64,000 nt of DNA, from positions 3,844,001 to 3,908,000 of the forward strand of contig OZ242287.1 in the NCBI GenBank assembly GCA_965207495.1. The letters run 5' to 3'. This DNA is from Bin5 sp965207495 (GTDB lineage Bacteria > Chloroflexota > Anaerolineae > Caldilineales > Caldilineaceae). Within the stretch, counting starts at the first letter, position 1, and every line of letters starts with the position of its first letter. Positions 1-8,148 of the stretch are shown here, in pieces. The position numbers and the translations under genes were made by a program. The notes below the pieces were generated by a model. That model did no database searches and was not told the origin of the DNA. It saw only the letters and a program-made list of their open reading frames with translations.

Positions 1-1154
1 AAGGTGTGACGAGCCCTGATCGGGTCAAAATACGCATGATCTCGCTTGGCTCCGGTATAGTAAATCCACACCTCATCCTTGACCACCACGGGGCGGTTAC
101 AGGTGTAGAGGTGACCGCCATCGAATTCTCCCTTTTCCCCCATGGGGATGAAGGGTTGGCGATCAGGCGTGCGGTGCCAGTGGTTGCCGTCATCGTATGA
201 AAAAACGAGATGGCAGTCTATTGCACCCCACCAACCGGTCCGACGACCTGGCAGAAAAGGCAAGGGAACCCAATAGATCCAAAGCAGGCCCACGATAAAG
301 TCGTCGTAGGGATCCAGCGCCATGCCATAGAACTCGGCGTGGTGGTAACCTCTCTCCCTGGCGATGCGATCATCGAGGGCGTCGGCCACCAGGACTGTTC
401 TCGGTTCCGTCCAGCGTTGAAAGTCCTCGCTGGCTGTGACGGCCACCGACCGCCGGTCCACCAGGTCGTAACGCACCTGTGTCTTCACGGTTCCGAAGTA
501 GCGCCCTCGCGGTTCATCGGCGATAAAGTTCCCTACGTCATGTACGGTGCCCATTGGGCCGGTTGCCTGATTTTCTGTCCAGTACAACCCGTCGGGGGAG
601 TGGGCCAGATAATATCCATTTCCGGGAAATGCGCTCTTGCGCTCTTTCATGACCTGCTCTGCGCCCACGTATCCGGTTGCCTTGTACCGTCTCCCCGAAT
701 CAGGATCATCCGCATCCTGGACGACAGACGGGTTGTGCCGGATCAGGTTGACCAGATTGGTGCGCTGAAAATCACCGTATGGTTCAATGTCCAGATCGGG
801 CTTTTCCCATTGGAGGCCATCGAAGGATTCGGCGTATCCTACATAGTACGAATTACCCGGAGGCGGGACCACAGGGTACGGGTTATACCACATGCGGAAG
901 CGTTCCTGGTCGACCATAACGGTCCCAAAAAGCAAGGGGCCGAAGCTTTCCCAGGGTCTATCCCCCAGAAGAACCGGATCGGGATGCTTCCGGGCCGGCC
1001 AGAAACGATGCGTGATGGAGTCATCAACAGCTGTGACCTTGCGAGTGTCCAACATGATTCGACGTTTGCCCATGTCTGCCAGCCTCCGCGTAGGCCGTTG
1101 GGTCGATTCCAGGAGAATAACAGCATACTCCTCGTCAATCAGCGCCACTGGCAT
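1..1154 (-). CDS. GH32/43-like five-bladed beta-propeller protein, partial (C-terminus off the left edge)
   Basis: Reading the minus strand from an ATG at 1154 gives 384 uninterrupted codons to the window edge, so the 3' end is missing. The protein has spaced aromatic and acidic blade motifs of the kind seen in glycosidase propellers: R-M-W-Y-N early on, then S-P-D-G-L-Y-W, S-E-D-F-Q-R-W and S-Y-D-D-G-N-H-W. Its style matches the two full-length propellers at 17287-19002 and 22829-24472. The start overlaps the end of the upstream aldolase gene by 20 bases, which indicates translational coupling in one operon with the aldolase and the AAC(3)-like gene. It has no signal peptide. Glycan binding or cleavage is inferred from the fold. 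No catalytic residues can be assigned. Confidence 0.75.
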   Translation of the reverse strand, partial: MPVALIDEEYAVILLESTQRPTRRLADMGKRRIMLDTRKVTAVDDSITHRFWPARKHPDPVLLGDRPWESFGPLLFGTVMVDQERFRMWYNPYPVVPPPGNSYYVGYAESFDGLQWEKPDLDIEPYGDFQRTNLVNLIRHNPSVVQDADDPDSGRRYKATGYVGAEQVMKERKSAFPGNGYYLAHSPDGLYWTENQATGPMGTVHDVGNFIADEPRGRYFGTVKTQVRYDLVDRRSVAVTASEDFQRWTEPRTVLVADALDDRIARERGYHHAEFYGMALDPYDDFIVGLLWIYWVPLPFLPGRRTGWWGAIDCHLVFSYDDGNHWHRTPDRQPFIPMGEKGEFDGGHLYTCNRPVVVKDEVWIYYTGAKRDHAYFDPIRARHT

Positions 1155-2091
1155 CTCCTACCACGTCTGCAAATTGCTCCAGCAGTGCATTCACTTGCTT
1201 CTGTTGCTCCGGCCCGATTGCCGCGTGGGGCGATGAAATTCGAGCCGAGCATACTCCCAGACGTTCGAGCGCGTATTTGACCGTGGAATAGGCAGTGCCA
1301 GGGCCTGCGTAAAGGGCATCACAGAAAGCGATCAGGCGTTTCTGTTGTTCCCCAACTGCGTCCCAATCACCGCCGACCGCGCTGTTGTACATATTCACGC
1401 ACCAGCCTGGGCAGAGATTACCGGGTCCACCCATCGTGTAGTGCCGTATGCCCAGAAACAGGGCCGCCCCATAGAGGTATTCGTCGCCGCTCATGACTGC
1501 AAATCGGCCGGGGCGGTTCGCCTGCAGGAAACTCTTTTGAAGCGACAAAAAGGGCATGTAGACCTTCACGCCGACGACCCCGGGCGCCCGGCTGATCTGC
1601 GCCAGTGTGTCCTCTTCAATAGTAACGCCGACCTCGTCGTTCTGGTACACGACCACAGGCATCCCACTGGCGGAGGCAAGTTCCTTGAAGTATTCGTAGA
1701 TAAGATTCTGCGGAATGTGGTAACTGTACGGTGGTGTGGACAGGATGACGTCAGCGCCGGCTTCCCGGGCCATTTCCGCCTGCTGCAACGCCCGTGGCAA
1801 GGCCTGCTCACTTACGCCGACCATGACGGGGAGCCTGCCTTTAGCGATTCGGCAGGTCTCTAACAGCATCGCGTTGCGGGCGCTGCTGGACAGCAGAGGT
1901 TGCTCACCCATCCAACCCAGCGGGAAAAGACATGACGCGCCACTCGCAATGACGCGTTCGAGCAGCCGTTCCAGCCCAGCCGCATCCAACTCGTCGCACG
2001 CATTCAGCGGTGTGGCCAGGGCTACCGTCAGCCCCTTCATTTGGTCCAGCAACGACGCTATCCTGTCCGCAGATAGTCCCTGATCGTTCAT
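1135..2091 (-). CDS. Dihydrodipicolinate synthase / N-acetylneuraminate lyase family aldolase
   Basis: At 318 residues this is a normal-length class I aldolase of the DapA/NanA superfamily (TIM barrel). The Schiff-base lysine is K176 in G-V-K-V-Y and the proton-relay tyrosine is Y149 in V-V-Y-Q-N. The loop that is usually G-T-T-G-E reads G-W-M-G-E here (59-63), so the pyruvate carboxylate-binding Thr-Thr/Ser pair is not conserved. This argues against true dihydrodipicolinate synthase and for a catabolic aldolase or lyase acting on a 2-keto acid. It sits between the AAC(3)-like gene and the propeller in one minus-strand operon. The family is clear; the substrate is unknown. Confidence 0.88.
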   Translation of the reverse strand: MNDQGLSADRIASLLDQMKGLTVALATPLNACDELDAAGLERLLERVIASGASCLFPLGWMGEQPLLSSSARNAMLLETCRIAKGRLPVMVGVSEQALPRALQQAEMAREAGADVILSTPPYSYHIPQNLIYEYFKELASASGMPVVVYQNDEVGVTIEEDTLAQISRAPGVVGVKVYMPFLSLQKSFLQANRPGRFAVMSGDEYLYGAALFLGIRHYTMGGPGNLCPGWCVNMYNSAVGGDWDAVGEQQKRLIAFCDALYAGPGTAYSTVKYALERLGVCSARISSPHAAIGPEQQKQVNALLEQFADVVGDASGAD

Positions 2092-2112
2092 TGTTGATAA
2101 GTCCCTTCGAAA

Positions 2113-2976
2113 TCACTGATGCCGGAAGATTAGTGCCGGATCCAATACCGACTTCTCGTTGTCCAGTTCTGAAGTCAGTACACCTTCCCGAAGCGGCGTG
2201 CAATGTTCGCCTGTCTTAAGGAAGAGCAGCGGGTCAACACGGTACTGGGCCAAGCCAACCTCAAGCGCATCCCGGGTGTGGAAGAGGCGGGCCACGGCGT
2301 TCCCCACGTTCCCCACTTGAACCAGTCCTTGTAATTCCAACAATGCCCCAAGCTTGTTGAAGTCATTGCCCGCGAAGTCTGGCTTGGGGCTATAGATCAA
2401 AGTAAGGAGTGGGCGCAGTGAGCCATCGCGGTCCTGGACGCGAGCCTCTACTTCGCTCCACCGTCGGTAAGGGACTTGAACCAGCTGTTCCAAAACGTGA
2501 AAGAAAGTACAGCGCAGATAGGGTACGCCCAACAGCAGAATGTGGGCATCCAATTCATTGAGCATCCAGAACGGCCCATCGGCAGCCCAAGCTGACGGCC
2601 CGTGACTGGCGGTAATCTCATCCGCGTGAACTCCAAGGGCAGCGATGGAGTGGAGCAAGTGGCAACTTCTTCGCGCGCCAGGCCGCGTCCTTGTCACCTC
2701 CGTGACGCGGCCCATCCCAGAGGGATCACGGGCCGGGTCGAAGACGGGGTAGTCGTCACTGCCACGATCAAAGGTGAAGGTTGGCACGACGAGAGTTCCC
2801 GTCGGGCCGAGGACGCCCAAAATGGCGTCGACTACTGTATCGGCACCGCCTTCCACGTATCCTATACTGCTCATGGAACTGTGAATAAAGACGATAGCGC
2901 CAGAAGGCAGTCCTAATGCTCGCAGAGCTACAACAATCTGGTCCCGTGTCAGAATATTTTTCATTAGTAATTTCAC
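2113..2976 (-). CDS. AAC(3)-family (aminoglycoside 3-N-acetyltransferase fold) acyltransferase
   Basis: The 287-residue product has the family's landmarks: H-S-S-M-S-S-I-G near residue 32 (acyl-CoA binding), L-V-V-P-T-F-T-F near 62, and H-S-I-A-A-L-G near 107. The first codon is a GTG at 2976. An ATG at 2964 (fifth codon) is an equally good start, and neither has a clear Shine-Dalgarno site. A consensus promoter ends only about ten bases upstream, so the transcript would be leaderless or nearly so. It is first in an operon with the DapA-like aldolase and the propeller. The family was named for drug resistance, but the catabolic context suggests acetylation of an amino-sugar or related metabolite instead (inference). 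Confidence 0.85.
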   Translation of the reverse strand: MKLLMKNILTRDQIVVALRALGLPSGAIVFIHSSMSSIGYVEGGADTVVDAILGVLGPTGTLVVPTFTFDRGSDDYPVFDPARDPSGMGRVTEVTRTRPGARRSCHLLHSIAALGVHADEITASHGPSAWAADGPFWMLNELDAHILLLGVPYLRCTFFHVLEQLVQVPYRRWSEVEARVQDRDGSLRPLLTLIYSPKPDFAGNDFNKLGALLELQGLVQVGNVGNAVARLFHTRDALEVGLAQYRVDPLLFLKTGEHCTPLREGVLTSELDNEKSVLDPALIFRHQ

Positions 2977-2985
2977 TTTAATATT

Positions 2986-3015
2986 ATTATATTGCGATTA
3001 GTCTGCTTTTGTCAA
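2986..3015 (-). promoter_or_regulatory. Consensus sigma70-type promoter for the AAC(3)/aldolase/propeller operon
   Basis: On the minus strand a perfect TTGACA (3015-3010) is followed after 18 bases by a perfect TATAAT (2991-2986). The expected transcription start, around 2979, lies at or just before the GTG at 2976, so the mRNA would have little or no leader. The flanking DNA is much more A+T-rich than the surrounding genes. Confidence 0.7.
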
Positions 3016-3806
3016 TACAGTATTTTATGCGAGGTCCACTCAAGACATTGGACGAAGATGGTAACTCGGGGATTTCATTCCAGCGGCCGCTGAGCAAACG
3101 GGCCTGGAGTGCAAGCATGGCCCGGGCACAGGGAAGAGACCAGTGCATGCCAGCCTGTTTCATGCAGCTTCGGCAAGGTTTTGGCCGCAGGTTCGAACCC
3201 TATCGCTGCTGGTGGGGAAGCCGGCTTGCCGTCAGTCGGCGTAGCCTATACGCGGTTACCTTTTCCACAGGCAGACGAAAGCCTGTTGCACGGCTGGCAG
3301 CAACGATGAACTTTTTGGATTGAGGCGGCGTAGGCGGTCCGAAATGAGGATGCGTTATCGACGACCACTGGGGCACGAGAAAAGAACCTACTACACTGAC
3401 AGCCGCCAGCCGTTGGTCTGGACAACCCCAAATCTGGGCCGCACCCTTCTAGGGTTCCTCCCTCTCCGAGATTGCACCTTGGATCTGAGGGAACATCACT
3501 CACCGAATTTCTCTGTGAATCACATGCAGCCAGTAACTTCCCTTTCTTGGGGATGCACACTCAGGAGTTTTGGGAAGTCAACCATACATCTTGGCAATGG
3601 CTAAACGCATGTCGCGGACGAACCGGGCCGGCATGAACCGGGTACGGGCCGGTGCAACTATTTGGAGATCAGGGCACTACTACACGAGTCAGTGTGTAAC
3701 CGTGTGGAGGCGTCTTCTCAAGCCTAAGAACTTCAAGCCATGGAGCGTTCTCGGGATCTGTTTGCCTTGAACCGGCCCAGATAGCACATCCGCGACCCTG
3801 GGCAGC
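3016..3806. other. 790-base gap with no convincing gene
   Basis: Both strands carry only short open frames (up to about 100 codons) with no recognisable protein, and they overlap each other. I found no tRNA, although a T-loop-like GGTTCGAACCC occurs near 3190-3200. The missing 3' half of the decayed binding-protein gene that ends at 3807 would fall here, but none of it is recognisable. Confidence 0.5.
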
Positions 3807-4751
3807 TCATGAGTCCCAGCTCATAACGAAGTCTTCCACATCGAAATCGGGATATTCGTCAAAGAGTGGAATGTCGTCAACCAGAATACGGCCGACGTCC
3901 AGTTCGCCCTTGTCCAGGGCCACCGAAATCGTCGCCCAGTCCTGGTACATCTTGAAGATGATCCCGTCGAGCAGGGGCCGGCCAAAATGGTAGTCTTCGA
4001 AAGCTTCTACCTCAGTGAACTGGTCAGGCGAGATGCGCTTGAACTTAAACGGCCCGTTGGCGACGACTTCTCCCTGGCAGATTGGGGTTTTGTGCGCCAT
4101 TTCGACGGGGTATTTTTTGAGGATGTGAAAGGGATGGACTGGTCGTGGGTCGATGGCCGCGTGCCAGGGCCCGTCAGCTAGTGGTCTTGATAGGAAGAAG
4201 TCGACGGTGGGGTCGTCCACTTTCACGACGCCCGGCTCGACCTCTTGGCCATCGTAGGCATCCTGCAAGCCCCTGATCATTTCGCGGAGCCATTGGGAAT
4301 GGCCCGGCGTCTTCGATTTTGTGGCGACAGTCCAAAATGTAAAGACCAGGTCGTTGGCCGTTACGGATACACCATCATGCCATTTCGCGTTTTCGCGCAG
4401 GTGATAGCGGACTCTGGTGTTATCCTCGTTCCACTCCCAGCTTTCGGCGAGGTCGCCAATGTAGTCTGTGAAGTCCACATTCGAGGTGGCAACCTTGACC
4501 CCTAGCGATCTCATCAACTCTACGTATCGGCTTCTCTCGGTGTCAATGCGACACAGCGAAGACGTGGAATTTCCACTGAGCGCTATACGAATTATGCCTC
4601 CGGACATAGGACCGCCGGTAGCGCTCTCCCCTGCGACTTCCGCAGCCGGGGACGGCACACCAACGGGCATTCAGGCGGACAGCGCCGCGCCTCCAACGAC
4701 TGCGCAAGCCGAATTCATCAACGTCCTTCGCGAAACTCTGAGTGCCTTCAT
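3807..4751 (-). pseudogene. Decayed oligopeptide ABC transporter substrate-binding lipoprotein (family 5)
   Basis: A good Shine-Dalgarno (AAAGGAGA) precedes an ATG at 4751. The frame opens with a signal peptide containing S-R-R-T-L-M (Tat-like) and ends the lipobox in L-S-A. The next codon, where the lipobox Cys belongs, is TGA (4673-4671). The same frame then continues for 287 codons as a typical SBP_bac_5 N-terminal half: W-E-W-N-E-D, then R-Y-H-L-R-E-N-A-K-W-H-D-G, then A-N-D-L-V-F-T-F. It stops at 3807, giving about half of the usual 550-600 residues. A nonsense mutation (TGC or TGT to TGA) plus loss of the 3' half is the simplest reading. No SECIS-like hairpin follows this TGA. No permease or ATPase genes adjoin it. 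Confidence 0.8.
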
Positions 4752-5367
4752 TTTTCTTTCTCCTTTGTGGATGGAATGGAAGTGTTGCGGGCGATTCCTG
4801 GTTGGCCGCAATTTGCAGCAAGAACTGAAGATAATGCTCAGCACTGAAGGGCATGATCCTCGGAAACACCCTTGATGAAGACACATCCTGGCCGGGTCCA
4901 GACTTGGCAAAAACCTGCGGTCAGATGAGAAGCGAAAAACGCGGTGGAGAATTTCTCACGGGCCGCCAAAGCCGGCGCGTTCGCGGCTGCGAATCAGTTC
5001 CAGAAAGCCTATCACTTCGCGCCTTGGGAGTGGTCGCAGACATTGATATGGAGTTATGAAAGGACCCGCGGGCATTGTAGGGCGCCATTCTTGCTTTTAT
5101 TGAACAAATTTTTTGTAGTCTTTCAGAATGCCAACTGAATTGGAGGTGTGATCCTTTGACTATGGCACAGATCGCAACCGGCGCCCCTCTCCCAATGTCC
5201 TGCTTTTTCGATCTGATAAACTATGTTAAGTTAACCCAAAGGTCAGTCCGCGTTCGCTGAATGATACGGTGACAGTTGTCAGTAGACATGCGGACGTTAC
5301 TCATCCAATATCAGTCATTGGCCGCAGCACACCACAACACTGGGGGCACGGCCAAGGAAGACAGAGC
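4752..5367. other. Divergent intergenic region between the decayed binding protein and the catabolic island
   Basis: This 616-base region separates divergent units. It contains no supported gene. It holds an A+T-rich stretch around 5095-5120 and a small perfect inverted repeat, GTTAA-G-TTAAC, at about 5225-5235 that could be half of an operator. No convincing -35/-10 pair was found for the plus-strand island. Confidence 0.35.
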
Positions 5368-5856
5368 ATGGCACGCCAAATCGAGATTTTTTTCACCAAG
5401 CGGAACGTCCGAGGGGTAGTGACCTTACTGGACGAGGAGGCGCCCCTCACTTGCGACGCAGTTTGGAACGCGCTGCCGCTGGAGGGGGACGCGTACCACG
5501 CTCGCTGGGCAGGGCGCGAGGTTTACACGCTGGTCCCGCCTCTTGGGGCGGACCCGGGCAAGGAGAACGCGACCATCATGCCGATTGGCGGGGACCTCCT
5601 CTATTTCGAGGTCGACGCTGCCTCGATCGACATTCCGCCGGAAAGGCGCACCGGCCAACCGTTTATTGATATCGCGTTGTTTTATGGCCGCAACAACTTT
5701 CTGCTCGGTCCGGCCGGCTACATGCCGGGCAACCTGTTTGGCAAAGTCACCGAAAACCTGGAAGGCCTGGCCGAGGCTTGTGAGAGCATCTGGCGGGAGG
5801 GATTCGTGGGCGAACGCATGGTGATCAGCCGGATCGACAGCGCCAACGACCAATAA
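5368..5856 (+). CDS. DUF3830 family protein (cyclophilin-like fold), copy 1
   Basis: This is a 162-residue protein. The ATG at 5368 is chosen because homology with the second copy at 14220 begins exactly there (M-A-R-x-I-x-I-x-F) and an AAGGAAG lies upstream. An in-frame ATG 33 codons earlier adds unrelated sequence. Shared landmarks are W-N-A-L-P-L, G-D-A-Y-H-A, a Pro-rich V-Y-T-L-x-P-P turn, F-Y-G-R-x-N and G-x-M-P-G-N-L-F. DUF3830 proteins are small and of unknown activity, and often neighbour amidohydrolase, racemase or aminotransferase genes. That holds here, with a class III aminotransferase and an Asp/Glu-racemase homologue directly downstream. Confidence 0.85.
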   Translation: MARQIEIFFTKRNVRGVVTLLDEEAPLTCDAVWNALPLEGDAYHARWAGREVYTLVPPLGADPGKENATIMPIGGDLLYFEVDAASIDIPPERRTGQPFIDIALFYGRNNFLLGPAGYMPGNLFGKVTENLEGLAEACESIWREGFVGERMVISRIDSANDQ

Positions 5857-5949
5857 CGTTTGACTTGCGGGCAGCTTGTGTCCAGAGGGTCCGGAGACGA
5901 CTGGCCACTGGACTCGTGAAACCAGCCACTGCCGCACAGGAGAATCAGA

Positions 5950-7350
5950 ATGCAACGCTATTCCTCGAAGCCACAGCTGCAGGCCCTGGAGGATGGAACG
6001 GCCCTGCCCTTGATCGTGGCAACGCCGCCCGGACCGGAGTCTCTGCAGTTGACCGAGCGCTTAGGCAAGGTCGAACCACCAACCAGCTCGGTCATTCCAC
6101 GCGGCCAGACGCCGGTTTTCTGGGAACGTACGCGCGGCGCCAACATCGTCGATGTCGACGGCAACGTATACGTCGATCTTACGGCCGCTTTCTGTGTGGC
6201 GACGGCGGGCCATAGCAACCCACGTATTGTTCAGGCCATCGCCAATCAGGCGGGGACCATGATGCACAGCCAGGGCGGGCTCAACCCCAACCGGCACCGG
6301 GTCGAACTGGCTGAAAAGCTTTCGGAGCGCGCGCCTGGCGACCTGTCGGTTTCGCACATCGCCAACACCGGCGCCGAAGCGGTCGAAACCGCGCTCAAGA
6401 CTGCCCGCATTTTTACGGGCCGCCACAAGATCATCGCCTTCCAGGGCGGCTTCCATGGCAAGACGACCGGTGCGCTGTCTGTTTCGTCACAGAACTACTA
6501 CCGAAGTCCTTTTCAGAACATGCTGGCGGATACGACACACGTTCCCTACGCGTATCCCTATCGTTGCCCGACGCATTCCGAAGAGGGAGACTGTTACTTC
6601 TGCGATGGCGGTTATCTGGAGCATGTGCTGACCATGCCGGATTCCGGCGTGGCCGACGTGGCCGCCATTATCATGGAGCCGATCCAGGGACACGGGGGTT
6701 GGATTGTGCCGCCGCGGAAGTTCGTGCAGAAGGTGCGGCAACTTTGTGACGAGCACGGCATCCTGCTGATCGCCGATGAGATTATCACGGGCTTCGGGCG
6801 CACCGGCAACTGGTTTGGGATGGACTACTACGATGTAGTGCCCGACATCATGGTCGTAGGCAAGGGTTTGGCCAGCGGTTTCCCTATTTCGGCCACGATA
6901 ATGTCGGATGAGGTCGCGAGCGCCTGGGGGCCGATGATGCATACCAGTACGTTCCTGGGCAACCCGGTTGGCTGCGCGGCGGCCCTGGCCTCGCTGGCGG
7001 AGATTGAAGAGAAGGGACTGGTGCAACGCGGTGCGGAACTGGGTGACTATTTCAAATCCAGGTTGCTGGAACTCCAGCAGGAGCACCACCTGATCGGTGA
7101 AGTGCGGGGTGTGGGCATGATGGTCGGCGTAGAATTTGTCAAGGATCGAACGACCCGCGAACCGGCAACCGAAGAAGGCGCACGCGTGGTTGAAGGTCTC
7201 CTGCAGCGGGGCGTCATCGCCACCAATTACGGCGGCTCCTATCACAATGTTCTCAAGATGTCGCCTCCTCTTGTCATCACCAAGGAACAGCTCGACTGCG
7301 CGATCGAAGCGCTCAACGAAAGTCTCTCCTCGGTCGAAGCTGCCCTGTAA
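5950..7350 (+). CDS. Class III (GABA/ornithine-type) pyridoxal-phosphate aminotransferase
   Basis: The 466-residue length is typical for the family. The PLP-ring aspartate is D276 in I-A-D-E-I-I-T-G-F-G-R-T-G, and the Schiff-base lysine is K305 in V-G-K-G-L-A-S-G. The phosphate-binding region contains N-T-G-A-E-A-V near 139. A short Cys-containing insert (C206, C215, C218) follows Y-P-Y-R, as in some omega-aminotransferases. An AGGAGA ribosome site precedes the ATG. It probably transfers an amino group from an omega- or beta-amino acid to a keto acid, but the donor cannot be read from the sequence. It lies between DUF3830 copy 1 and a maleate-isomerase-like gene, so it is likely part of one degradation operon. 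Confidence 0.92.
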   Translation: MQRYSSKPQLQALEDGTALPLIVATPPGPESLQLTERLGKVEPPTSSVIPRGQTPVFWERTRGANIVDVDGNVYVDLTAAFCVATAGHSNPRIVQAIANQAGTMMHSQGGLNPNRHRVELAEKLSERAPGDLSVSHIANTGAEAVETALKTARIFTGRHKIIAFQGGFHGKTTGALSVSSQNYYRSPFQNMLADTTHVPYAYPYRCPTHSEEGDCYFCDGGYLEHVLTMPDSGVADVAAIIMEPIQGHGGWIVPPRKFVQKVRQLCDEHGILLIADEIITGFGRTGNWFGMDYYDVVPDIMVVGKGLASGFPISATIMSDEVASAWGPMMHTSTFLGNPVGCAAALASLAEIEEKGLVQRGAELGDYFKSRLLELQQEHHLIGEVRGVGMMVGVEFVKDRTTREPATEEGARVVEGLLQRGVIATNYGGSYHNVLKMSPPLVITKEQLDCAIEALNESLSSVEAAL

Positions 7351-7410
7351 GATAGCGGCCCGCGGCTGAACGGCGGCTATGCCCGCTGGCACAAGCAACT
7401 GGAGACTGCA

Positions 7411-8148
7411 ATGCTACGTATCGGCATTCTCTATCCGTTGCATTCGGCTGAAGACGATTACCCCAACATGGCGGCGAGGCTGGAGCCGCCGGTGGAGGTT
7501 GCCGTCGTACACACTGATGCGGTCGACCTGCACACAGTCGAGGACTGCCGGCGCACGGGGGACTGGGACCATCTGGAACCCGGCGCAGCGGAGCTGGGGA
7601 CGCTCGGCGTTGATGTGTGCATGTGGGCTTGTACCAGCGGCAGCTTTGTCTACGGGCTGGCCGGGGCTGAAAAACAGGCGCGACAAATCGGCAGCTATCT
7701 GAGGGTCCCCGCCTCCAGCACTTCACTTTCCTTTGTTAAAGCTATACAGGCCTTAGGCATCTCGCGGGTAGCGGTCGCCGCCACTTATCCGGAGAATCTG
7801 GCGGCTGAATTCGTCGGTTTTCTGGGCGAGGTCGGAATCCAGGTGGTGCATCTGGATAGCCTGGGCATTTGGACTGCGGTCGAGGTGGGCGAGGTCGGGC
7901 GGGAGCATGTGATCGAATTTGTACGGGCCAACAACCACGTCGACGCTGAAGCCATTCTGATACCCGATACAGCCTTGCATACGACGGCGTTTTTACCTGA
8001 ACTGGATGTTGCCGCAGGAAAGCCTGTTCTGACGGCCAACCAGGTTACGATGTGGGAAGCGCTGCGGCTGGGTGGACGAGATGCAAGGCAAAAAGGATAC
8101 GGCCAACTGTTTGCATTTGCCGGGGACGCGGTAGGAGAAGGGGAGTGA
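7411..8148 (+). CDS. Asp/Glu racemase / maleate isomerase-like protein lacking the second catalytic cysteine
   Basis: The 245-residue protein is of the maleate cis-trans isomerase / arylmalonate decarboxylase type. The first active-site Cys is present (C74 in A-C-T-S-G-S-F). The second, normally in an S-C-T motif, is replaced by I-P-D-T-A-L-H-T with Asp at 186. The related gene at 13426 keeps both. Members with one Cys can act as decarboxylases rather than racemases or isomerases, so decarboxylation is possible but unproven. Its stop codon overlaps the GTG start of the GNAT gene (GTGA), so the two are translationally coupled. Confidence 0.82.
   Translation: MLRIGILYPLHSAEDDYPNMAARLEPPVEVAVVHTDAVDLHTVEDCRRTGDWDHLEPGAAELGTLGVDVCMWACTSGSFVYGLAGAEKQARQIGSYLRVPASSTSLSFVKAIQALGISRVAVAATYPENLAAEFVGFLGEVGIQVVHLDSLGIWTAVEVGEVGREHVIEFVRANNHVDAEAILIPDTALHTTAFLPELDVAAGKPVLTANQVTMWEALRLGGRDARQKGYGQLFAFAGDAVGEGE

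Noticed and set aside
210..1280. Long plus-strand frame of 356 codons
   Set aside because: It lies antisense to the propeller and aldolase genes and shows no protein pattern. The minus-strand reading gives recognisable blades.
2113..2976. AAC(3) homologue as an aminoglycoside resistance gene
   Set aside because: The operon partners are an aldolase and a glycan-like propeller, and the family contains many non-resistance acyltransferases.
3069..3083. Shared 15-mer GGGATTTCATTCCAG with 40401-40415
   Set aside because: No similarity extends beyond the 15 bases on either side, so it is probably chance or too short to interpret.
3120..3210. Possible tRNA or tRNA-Sec gene around a GGTTCGAACCC T-loop-like sequence
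   Set aside because: Only three of five T-stem pairs form and no matching 5' acceptor strand was found at 70-95 bases upstream.
4671..4673. The TGA in the binding-protein lipobox as a second selenocysteine codon
   Set aside because: No SECIS-like stem with a G/U loop follows at the right distance, a lipobox cysteine needs the ordinary thiol, and the gene is also truncated, so nonsense decay explains it better.
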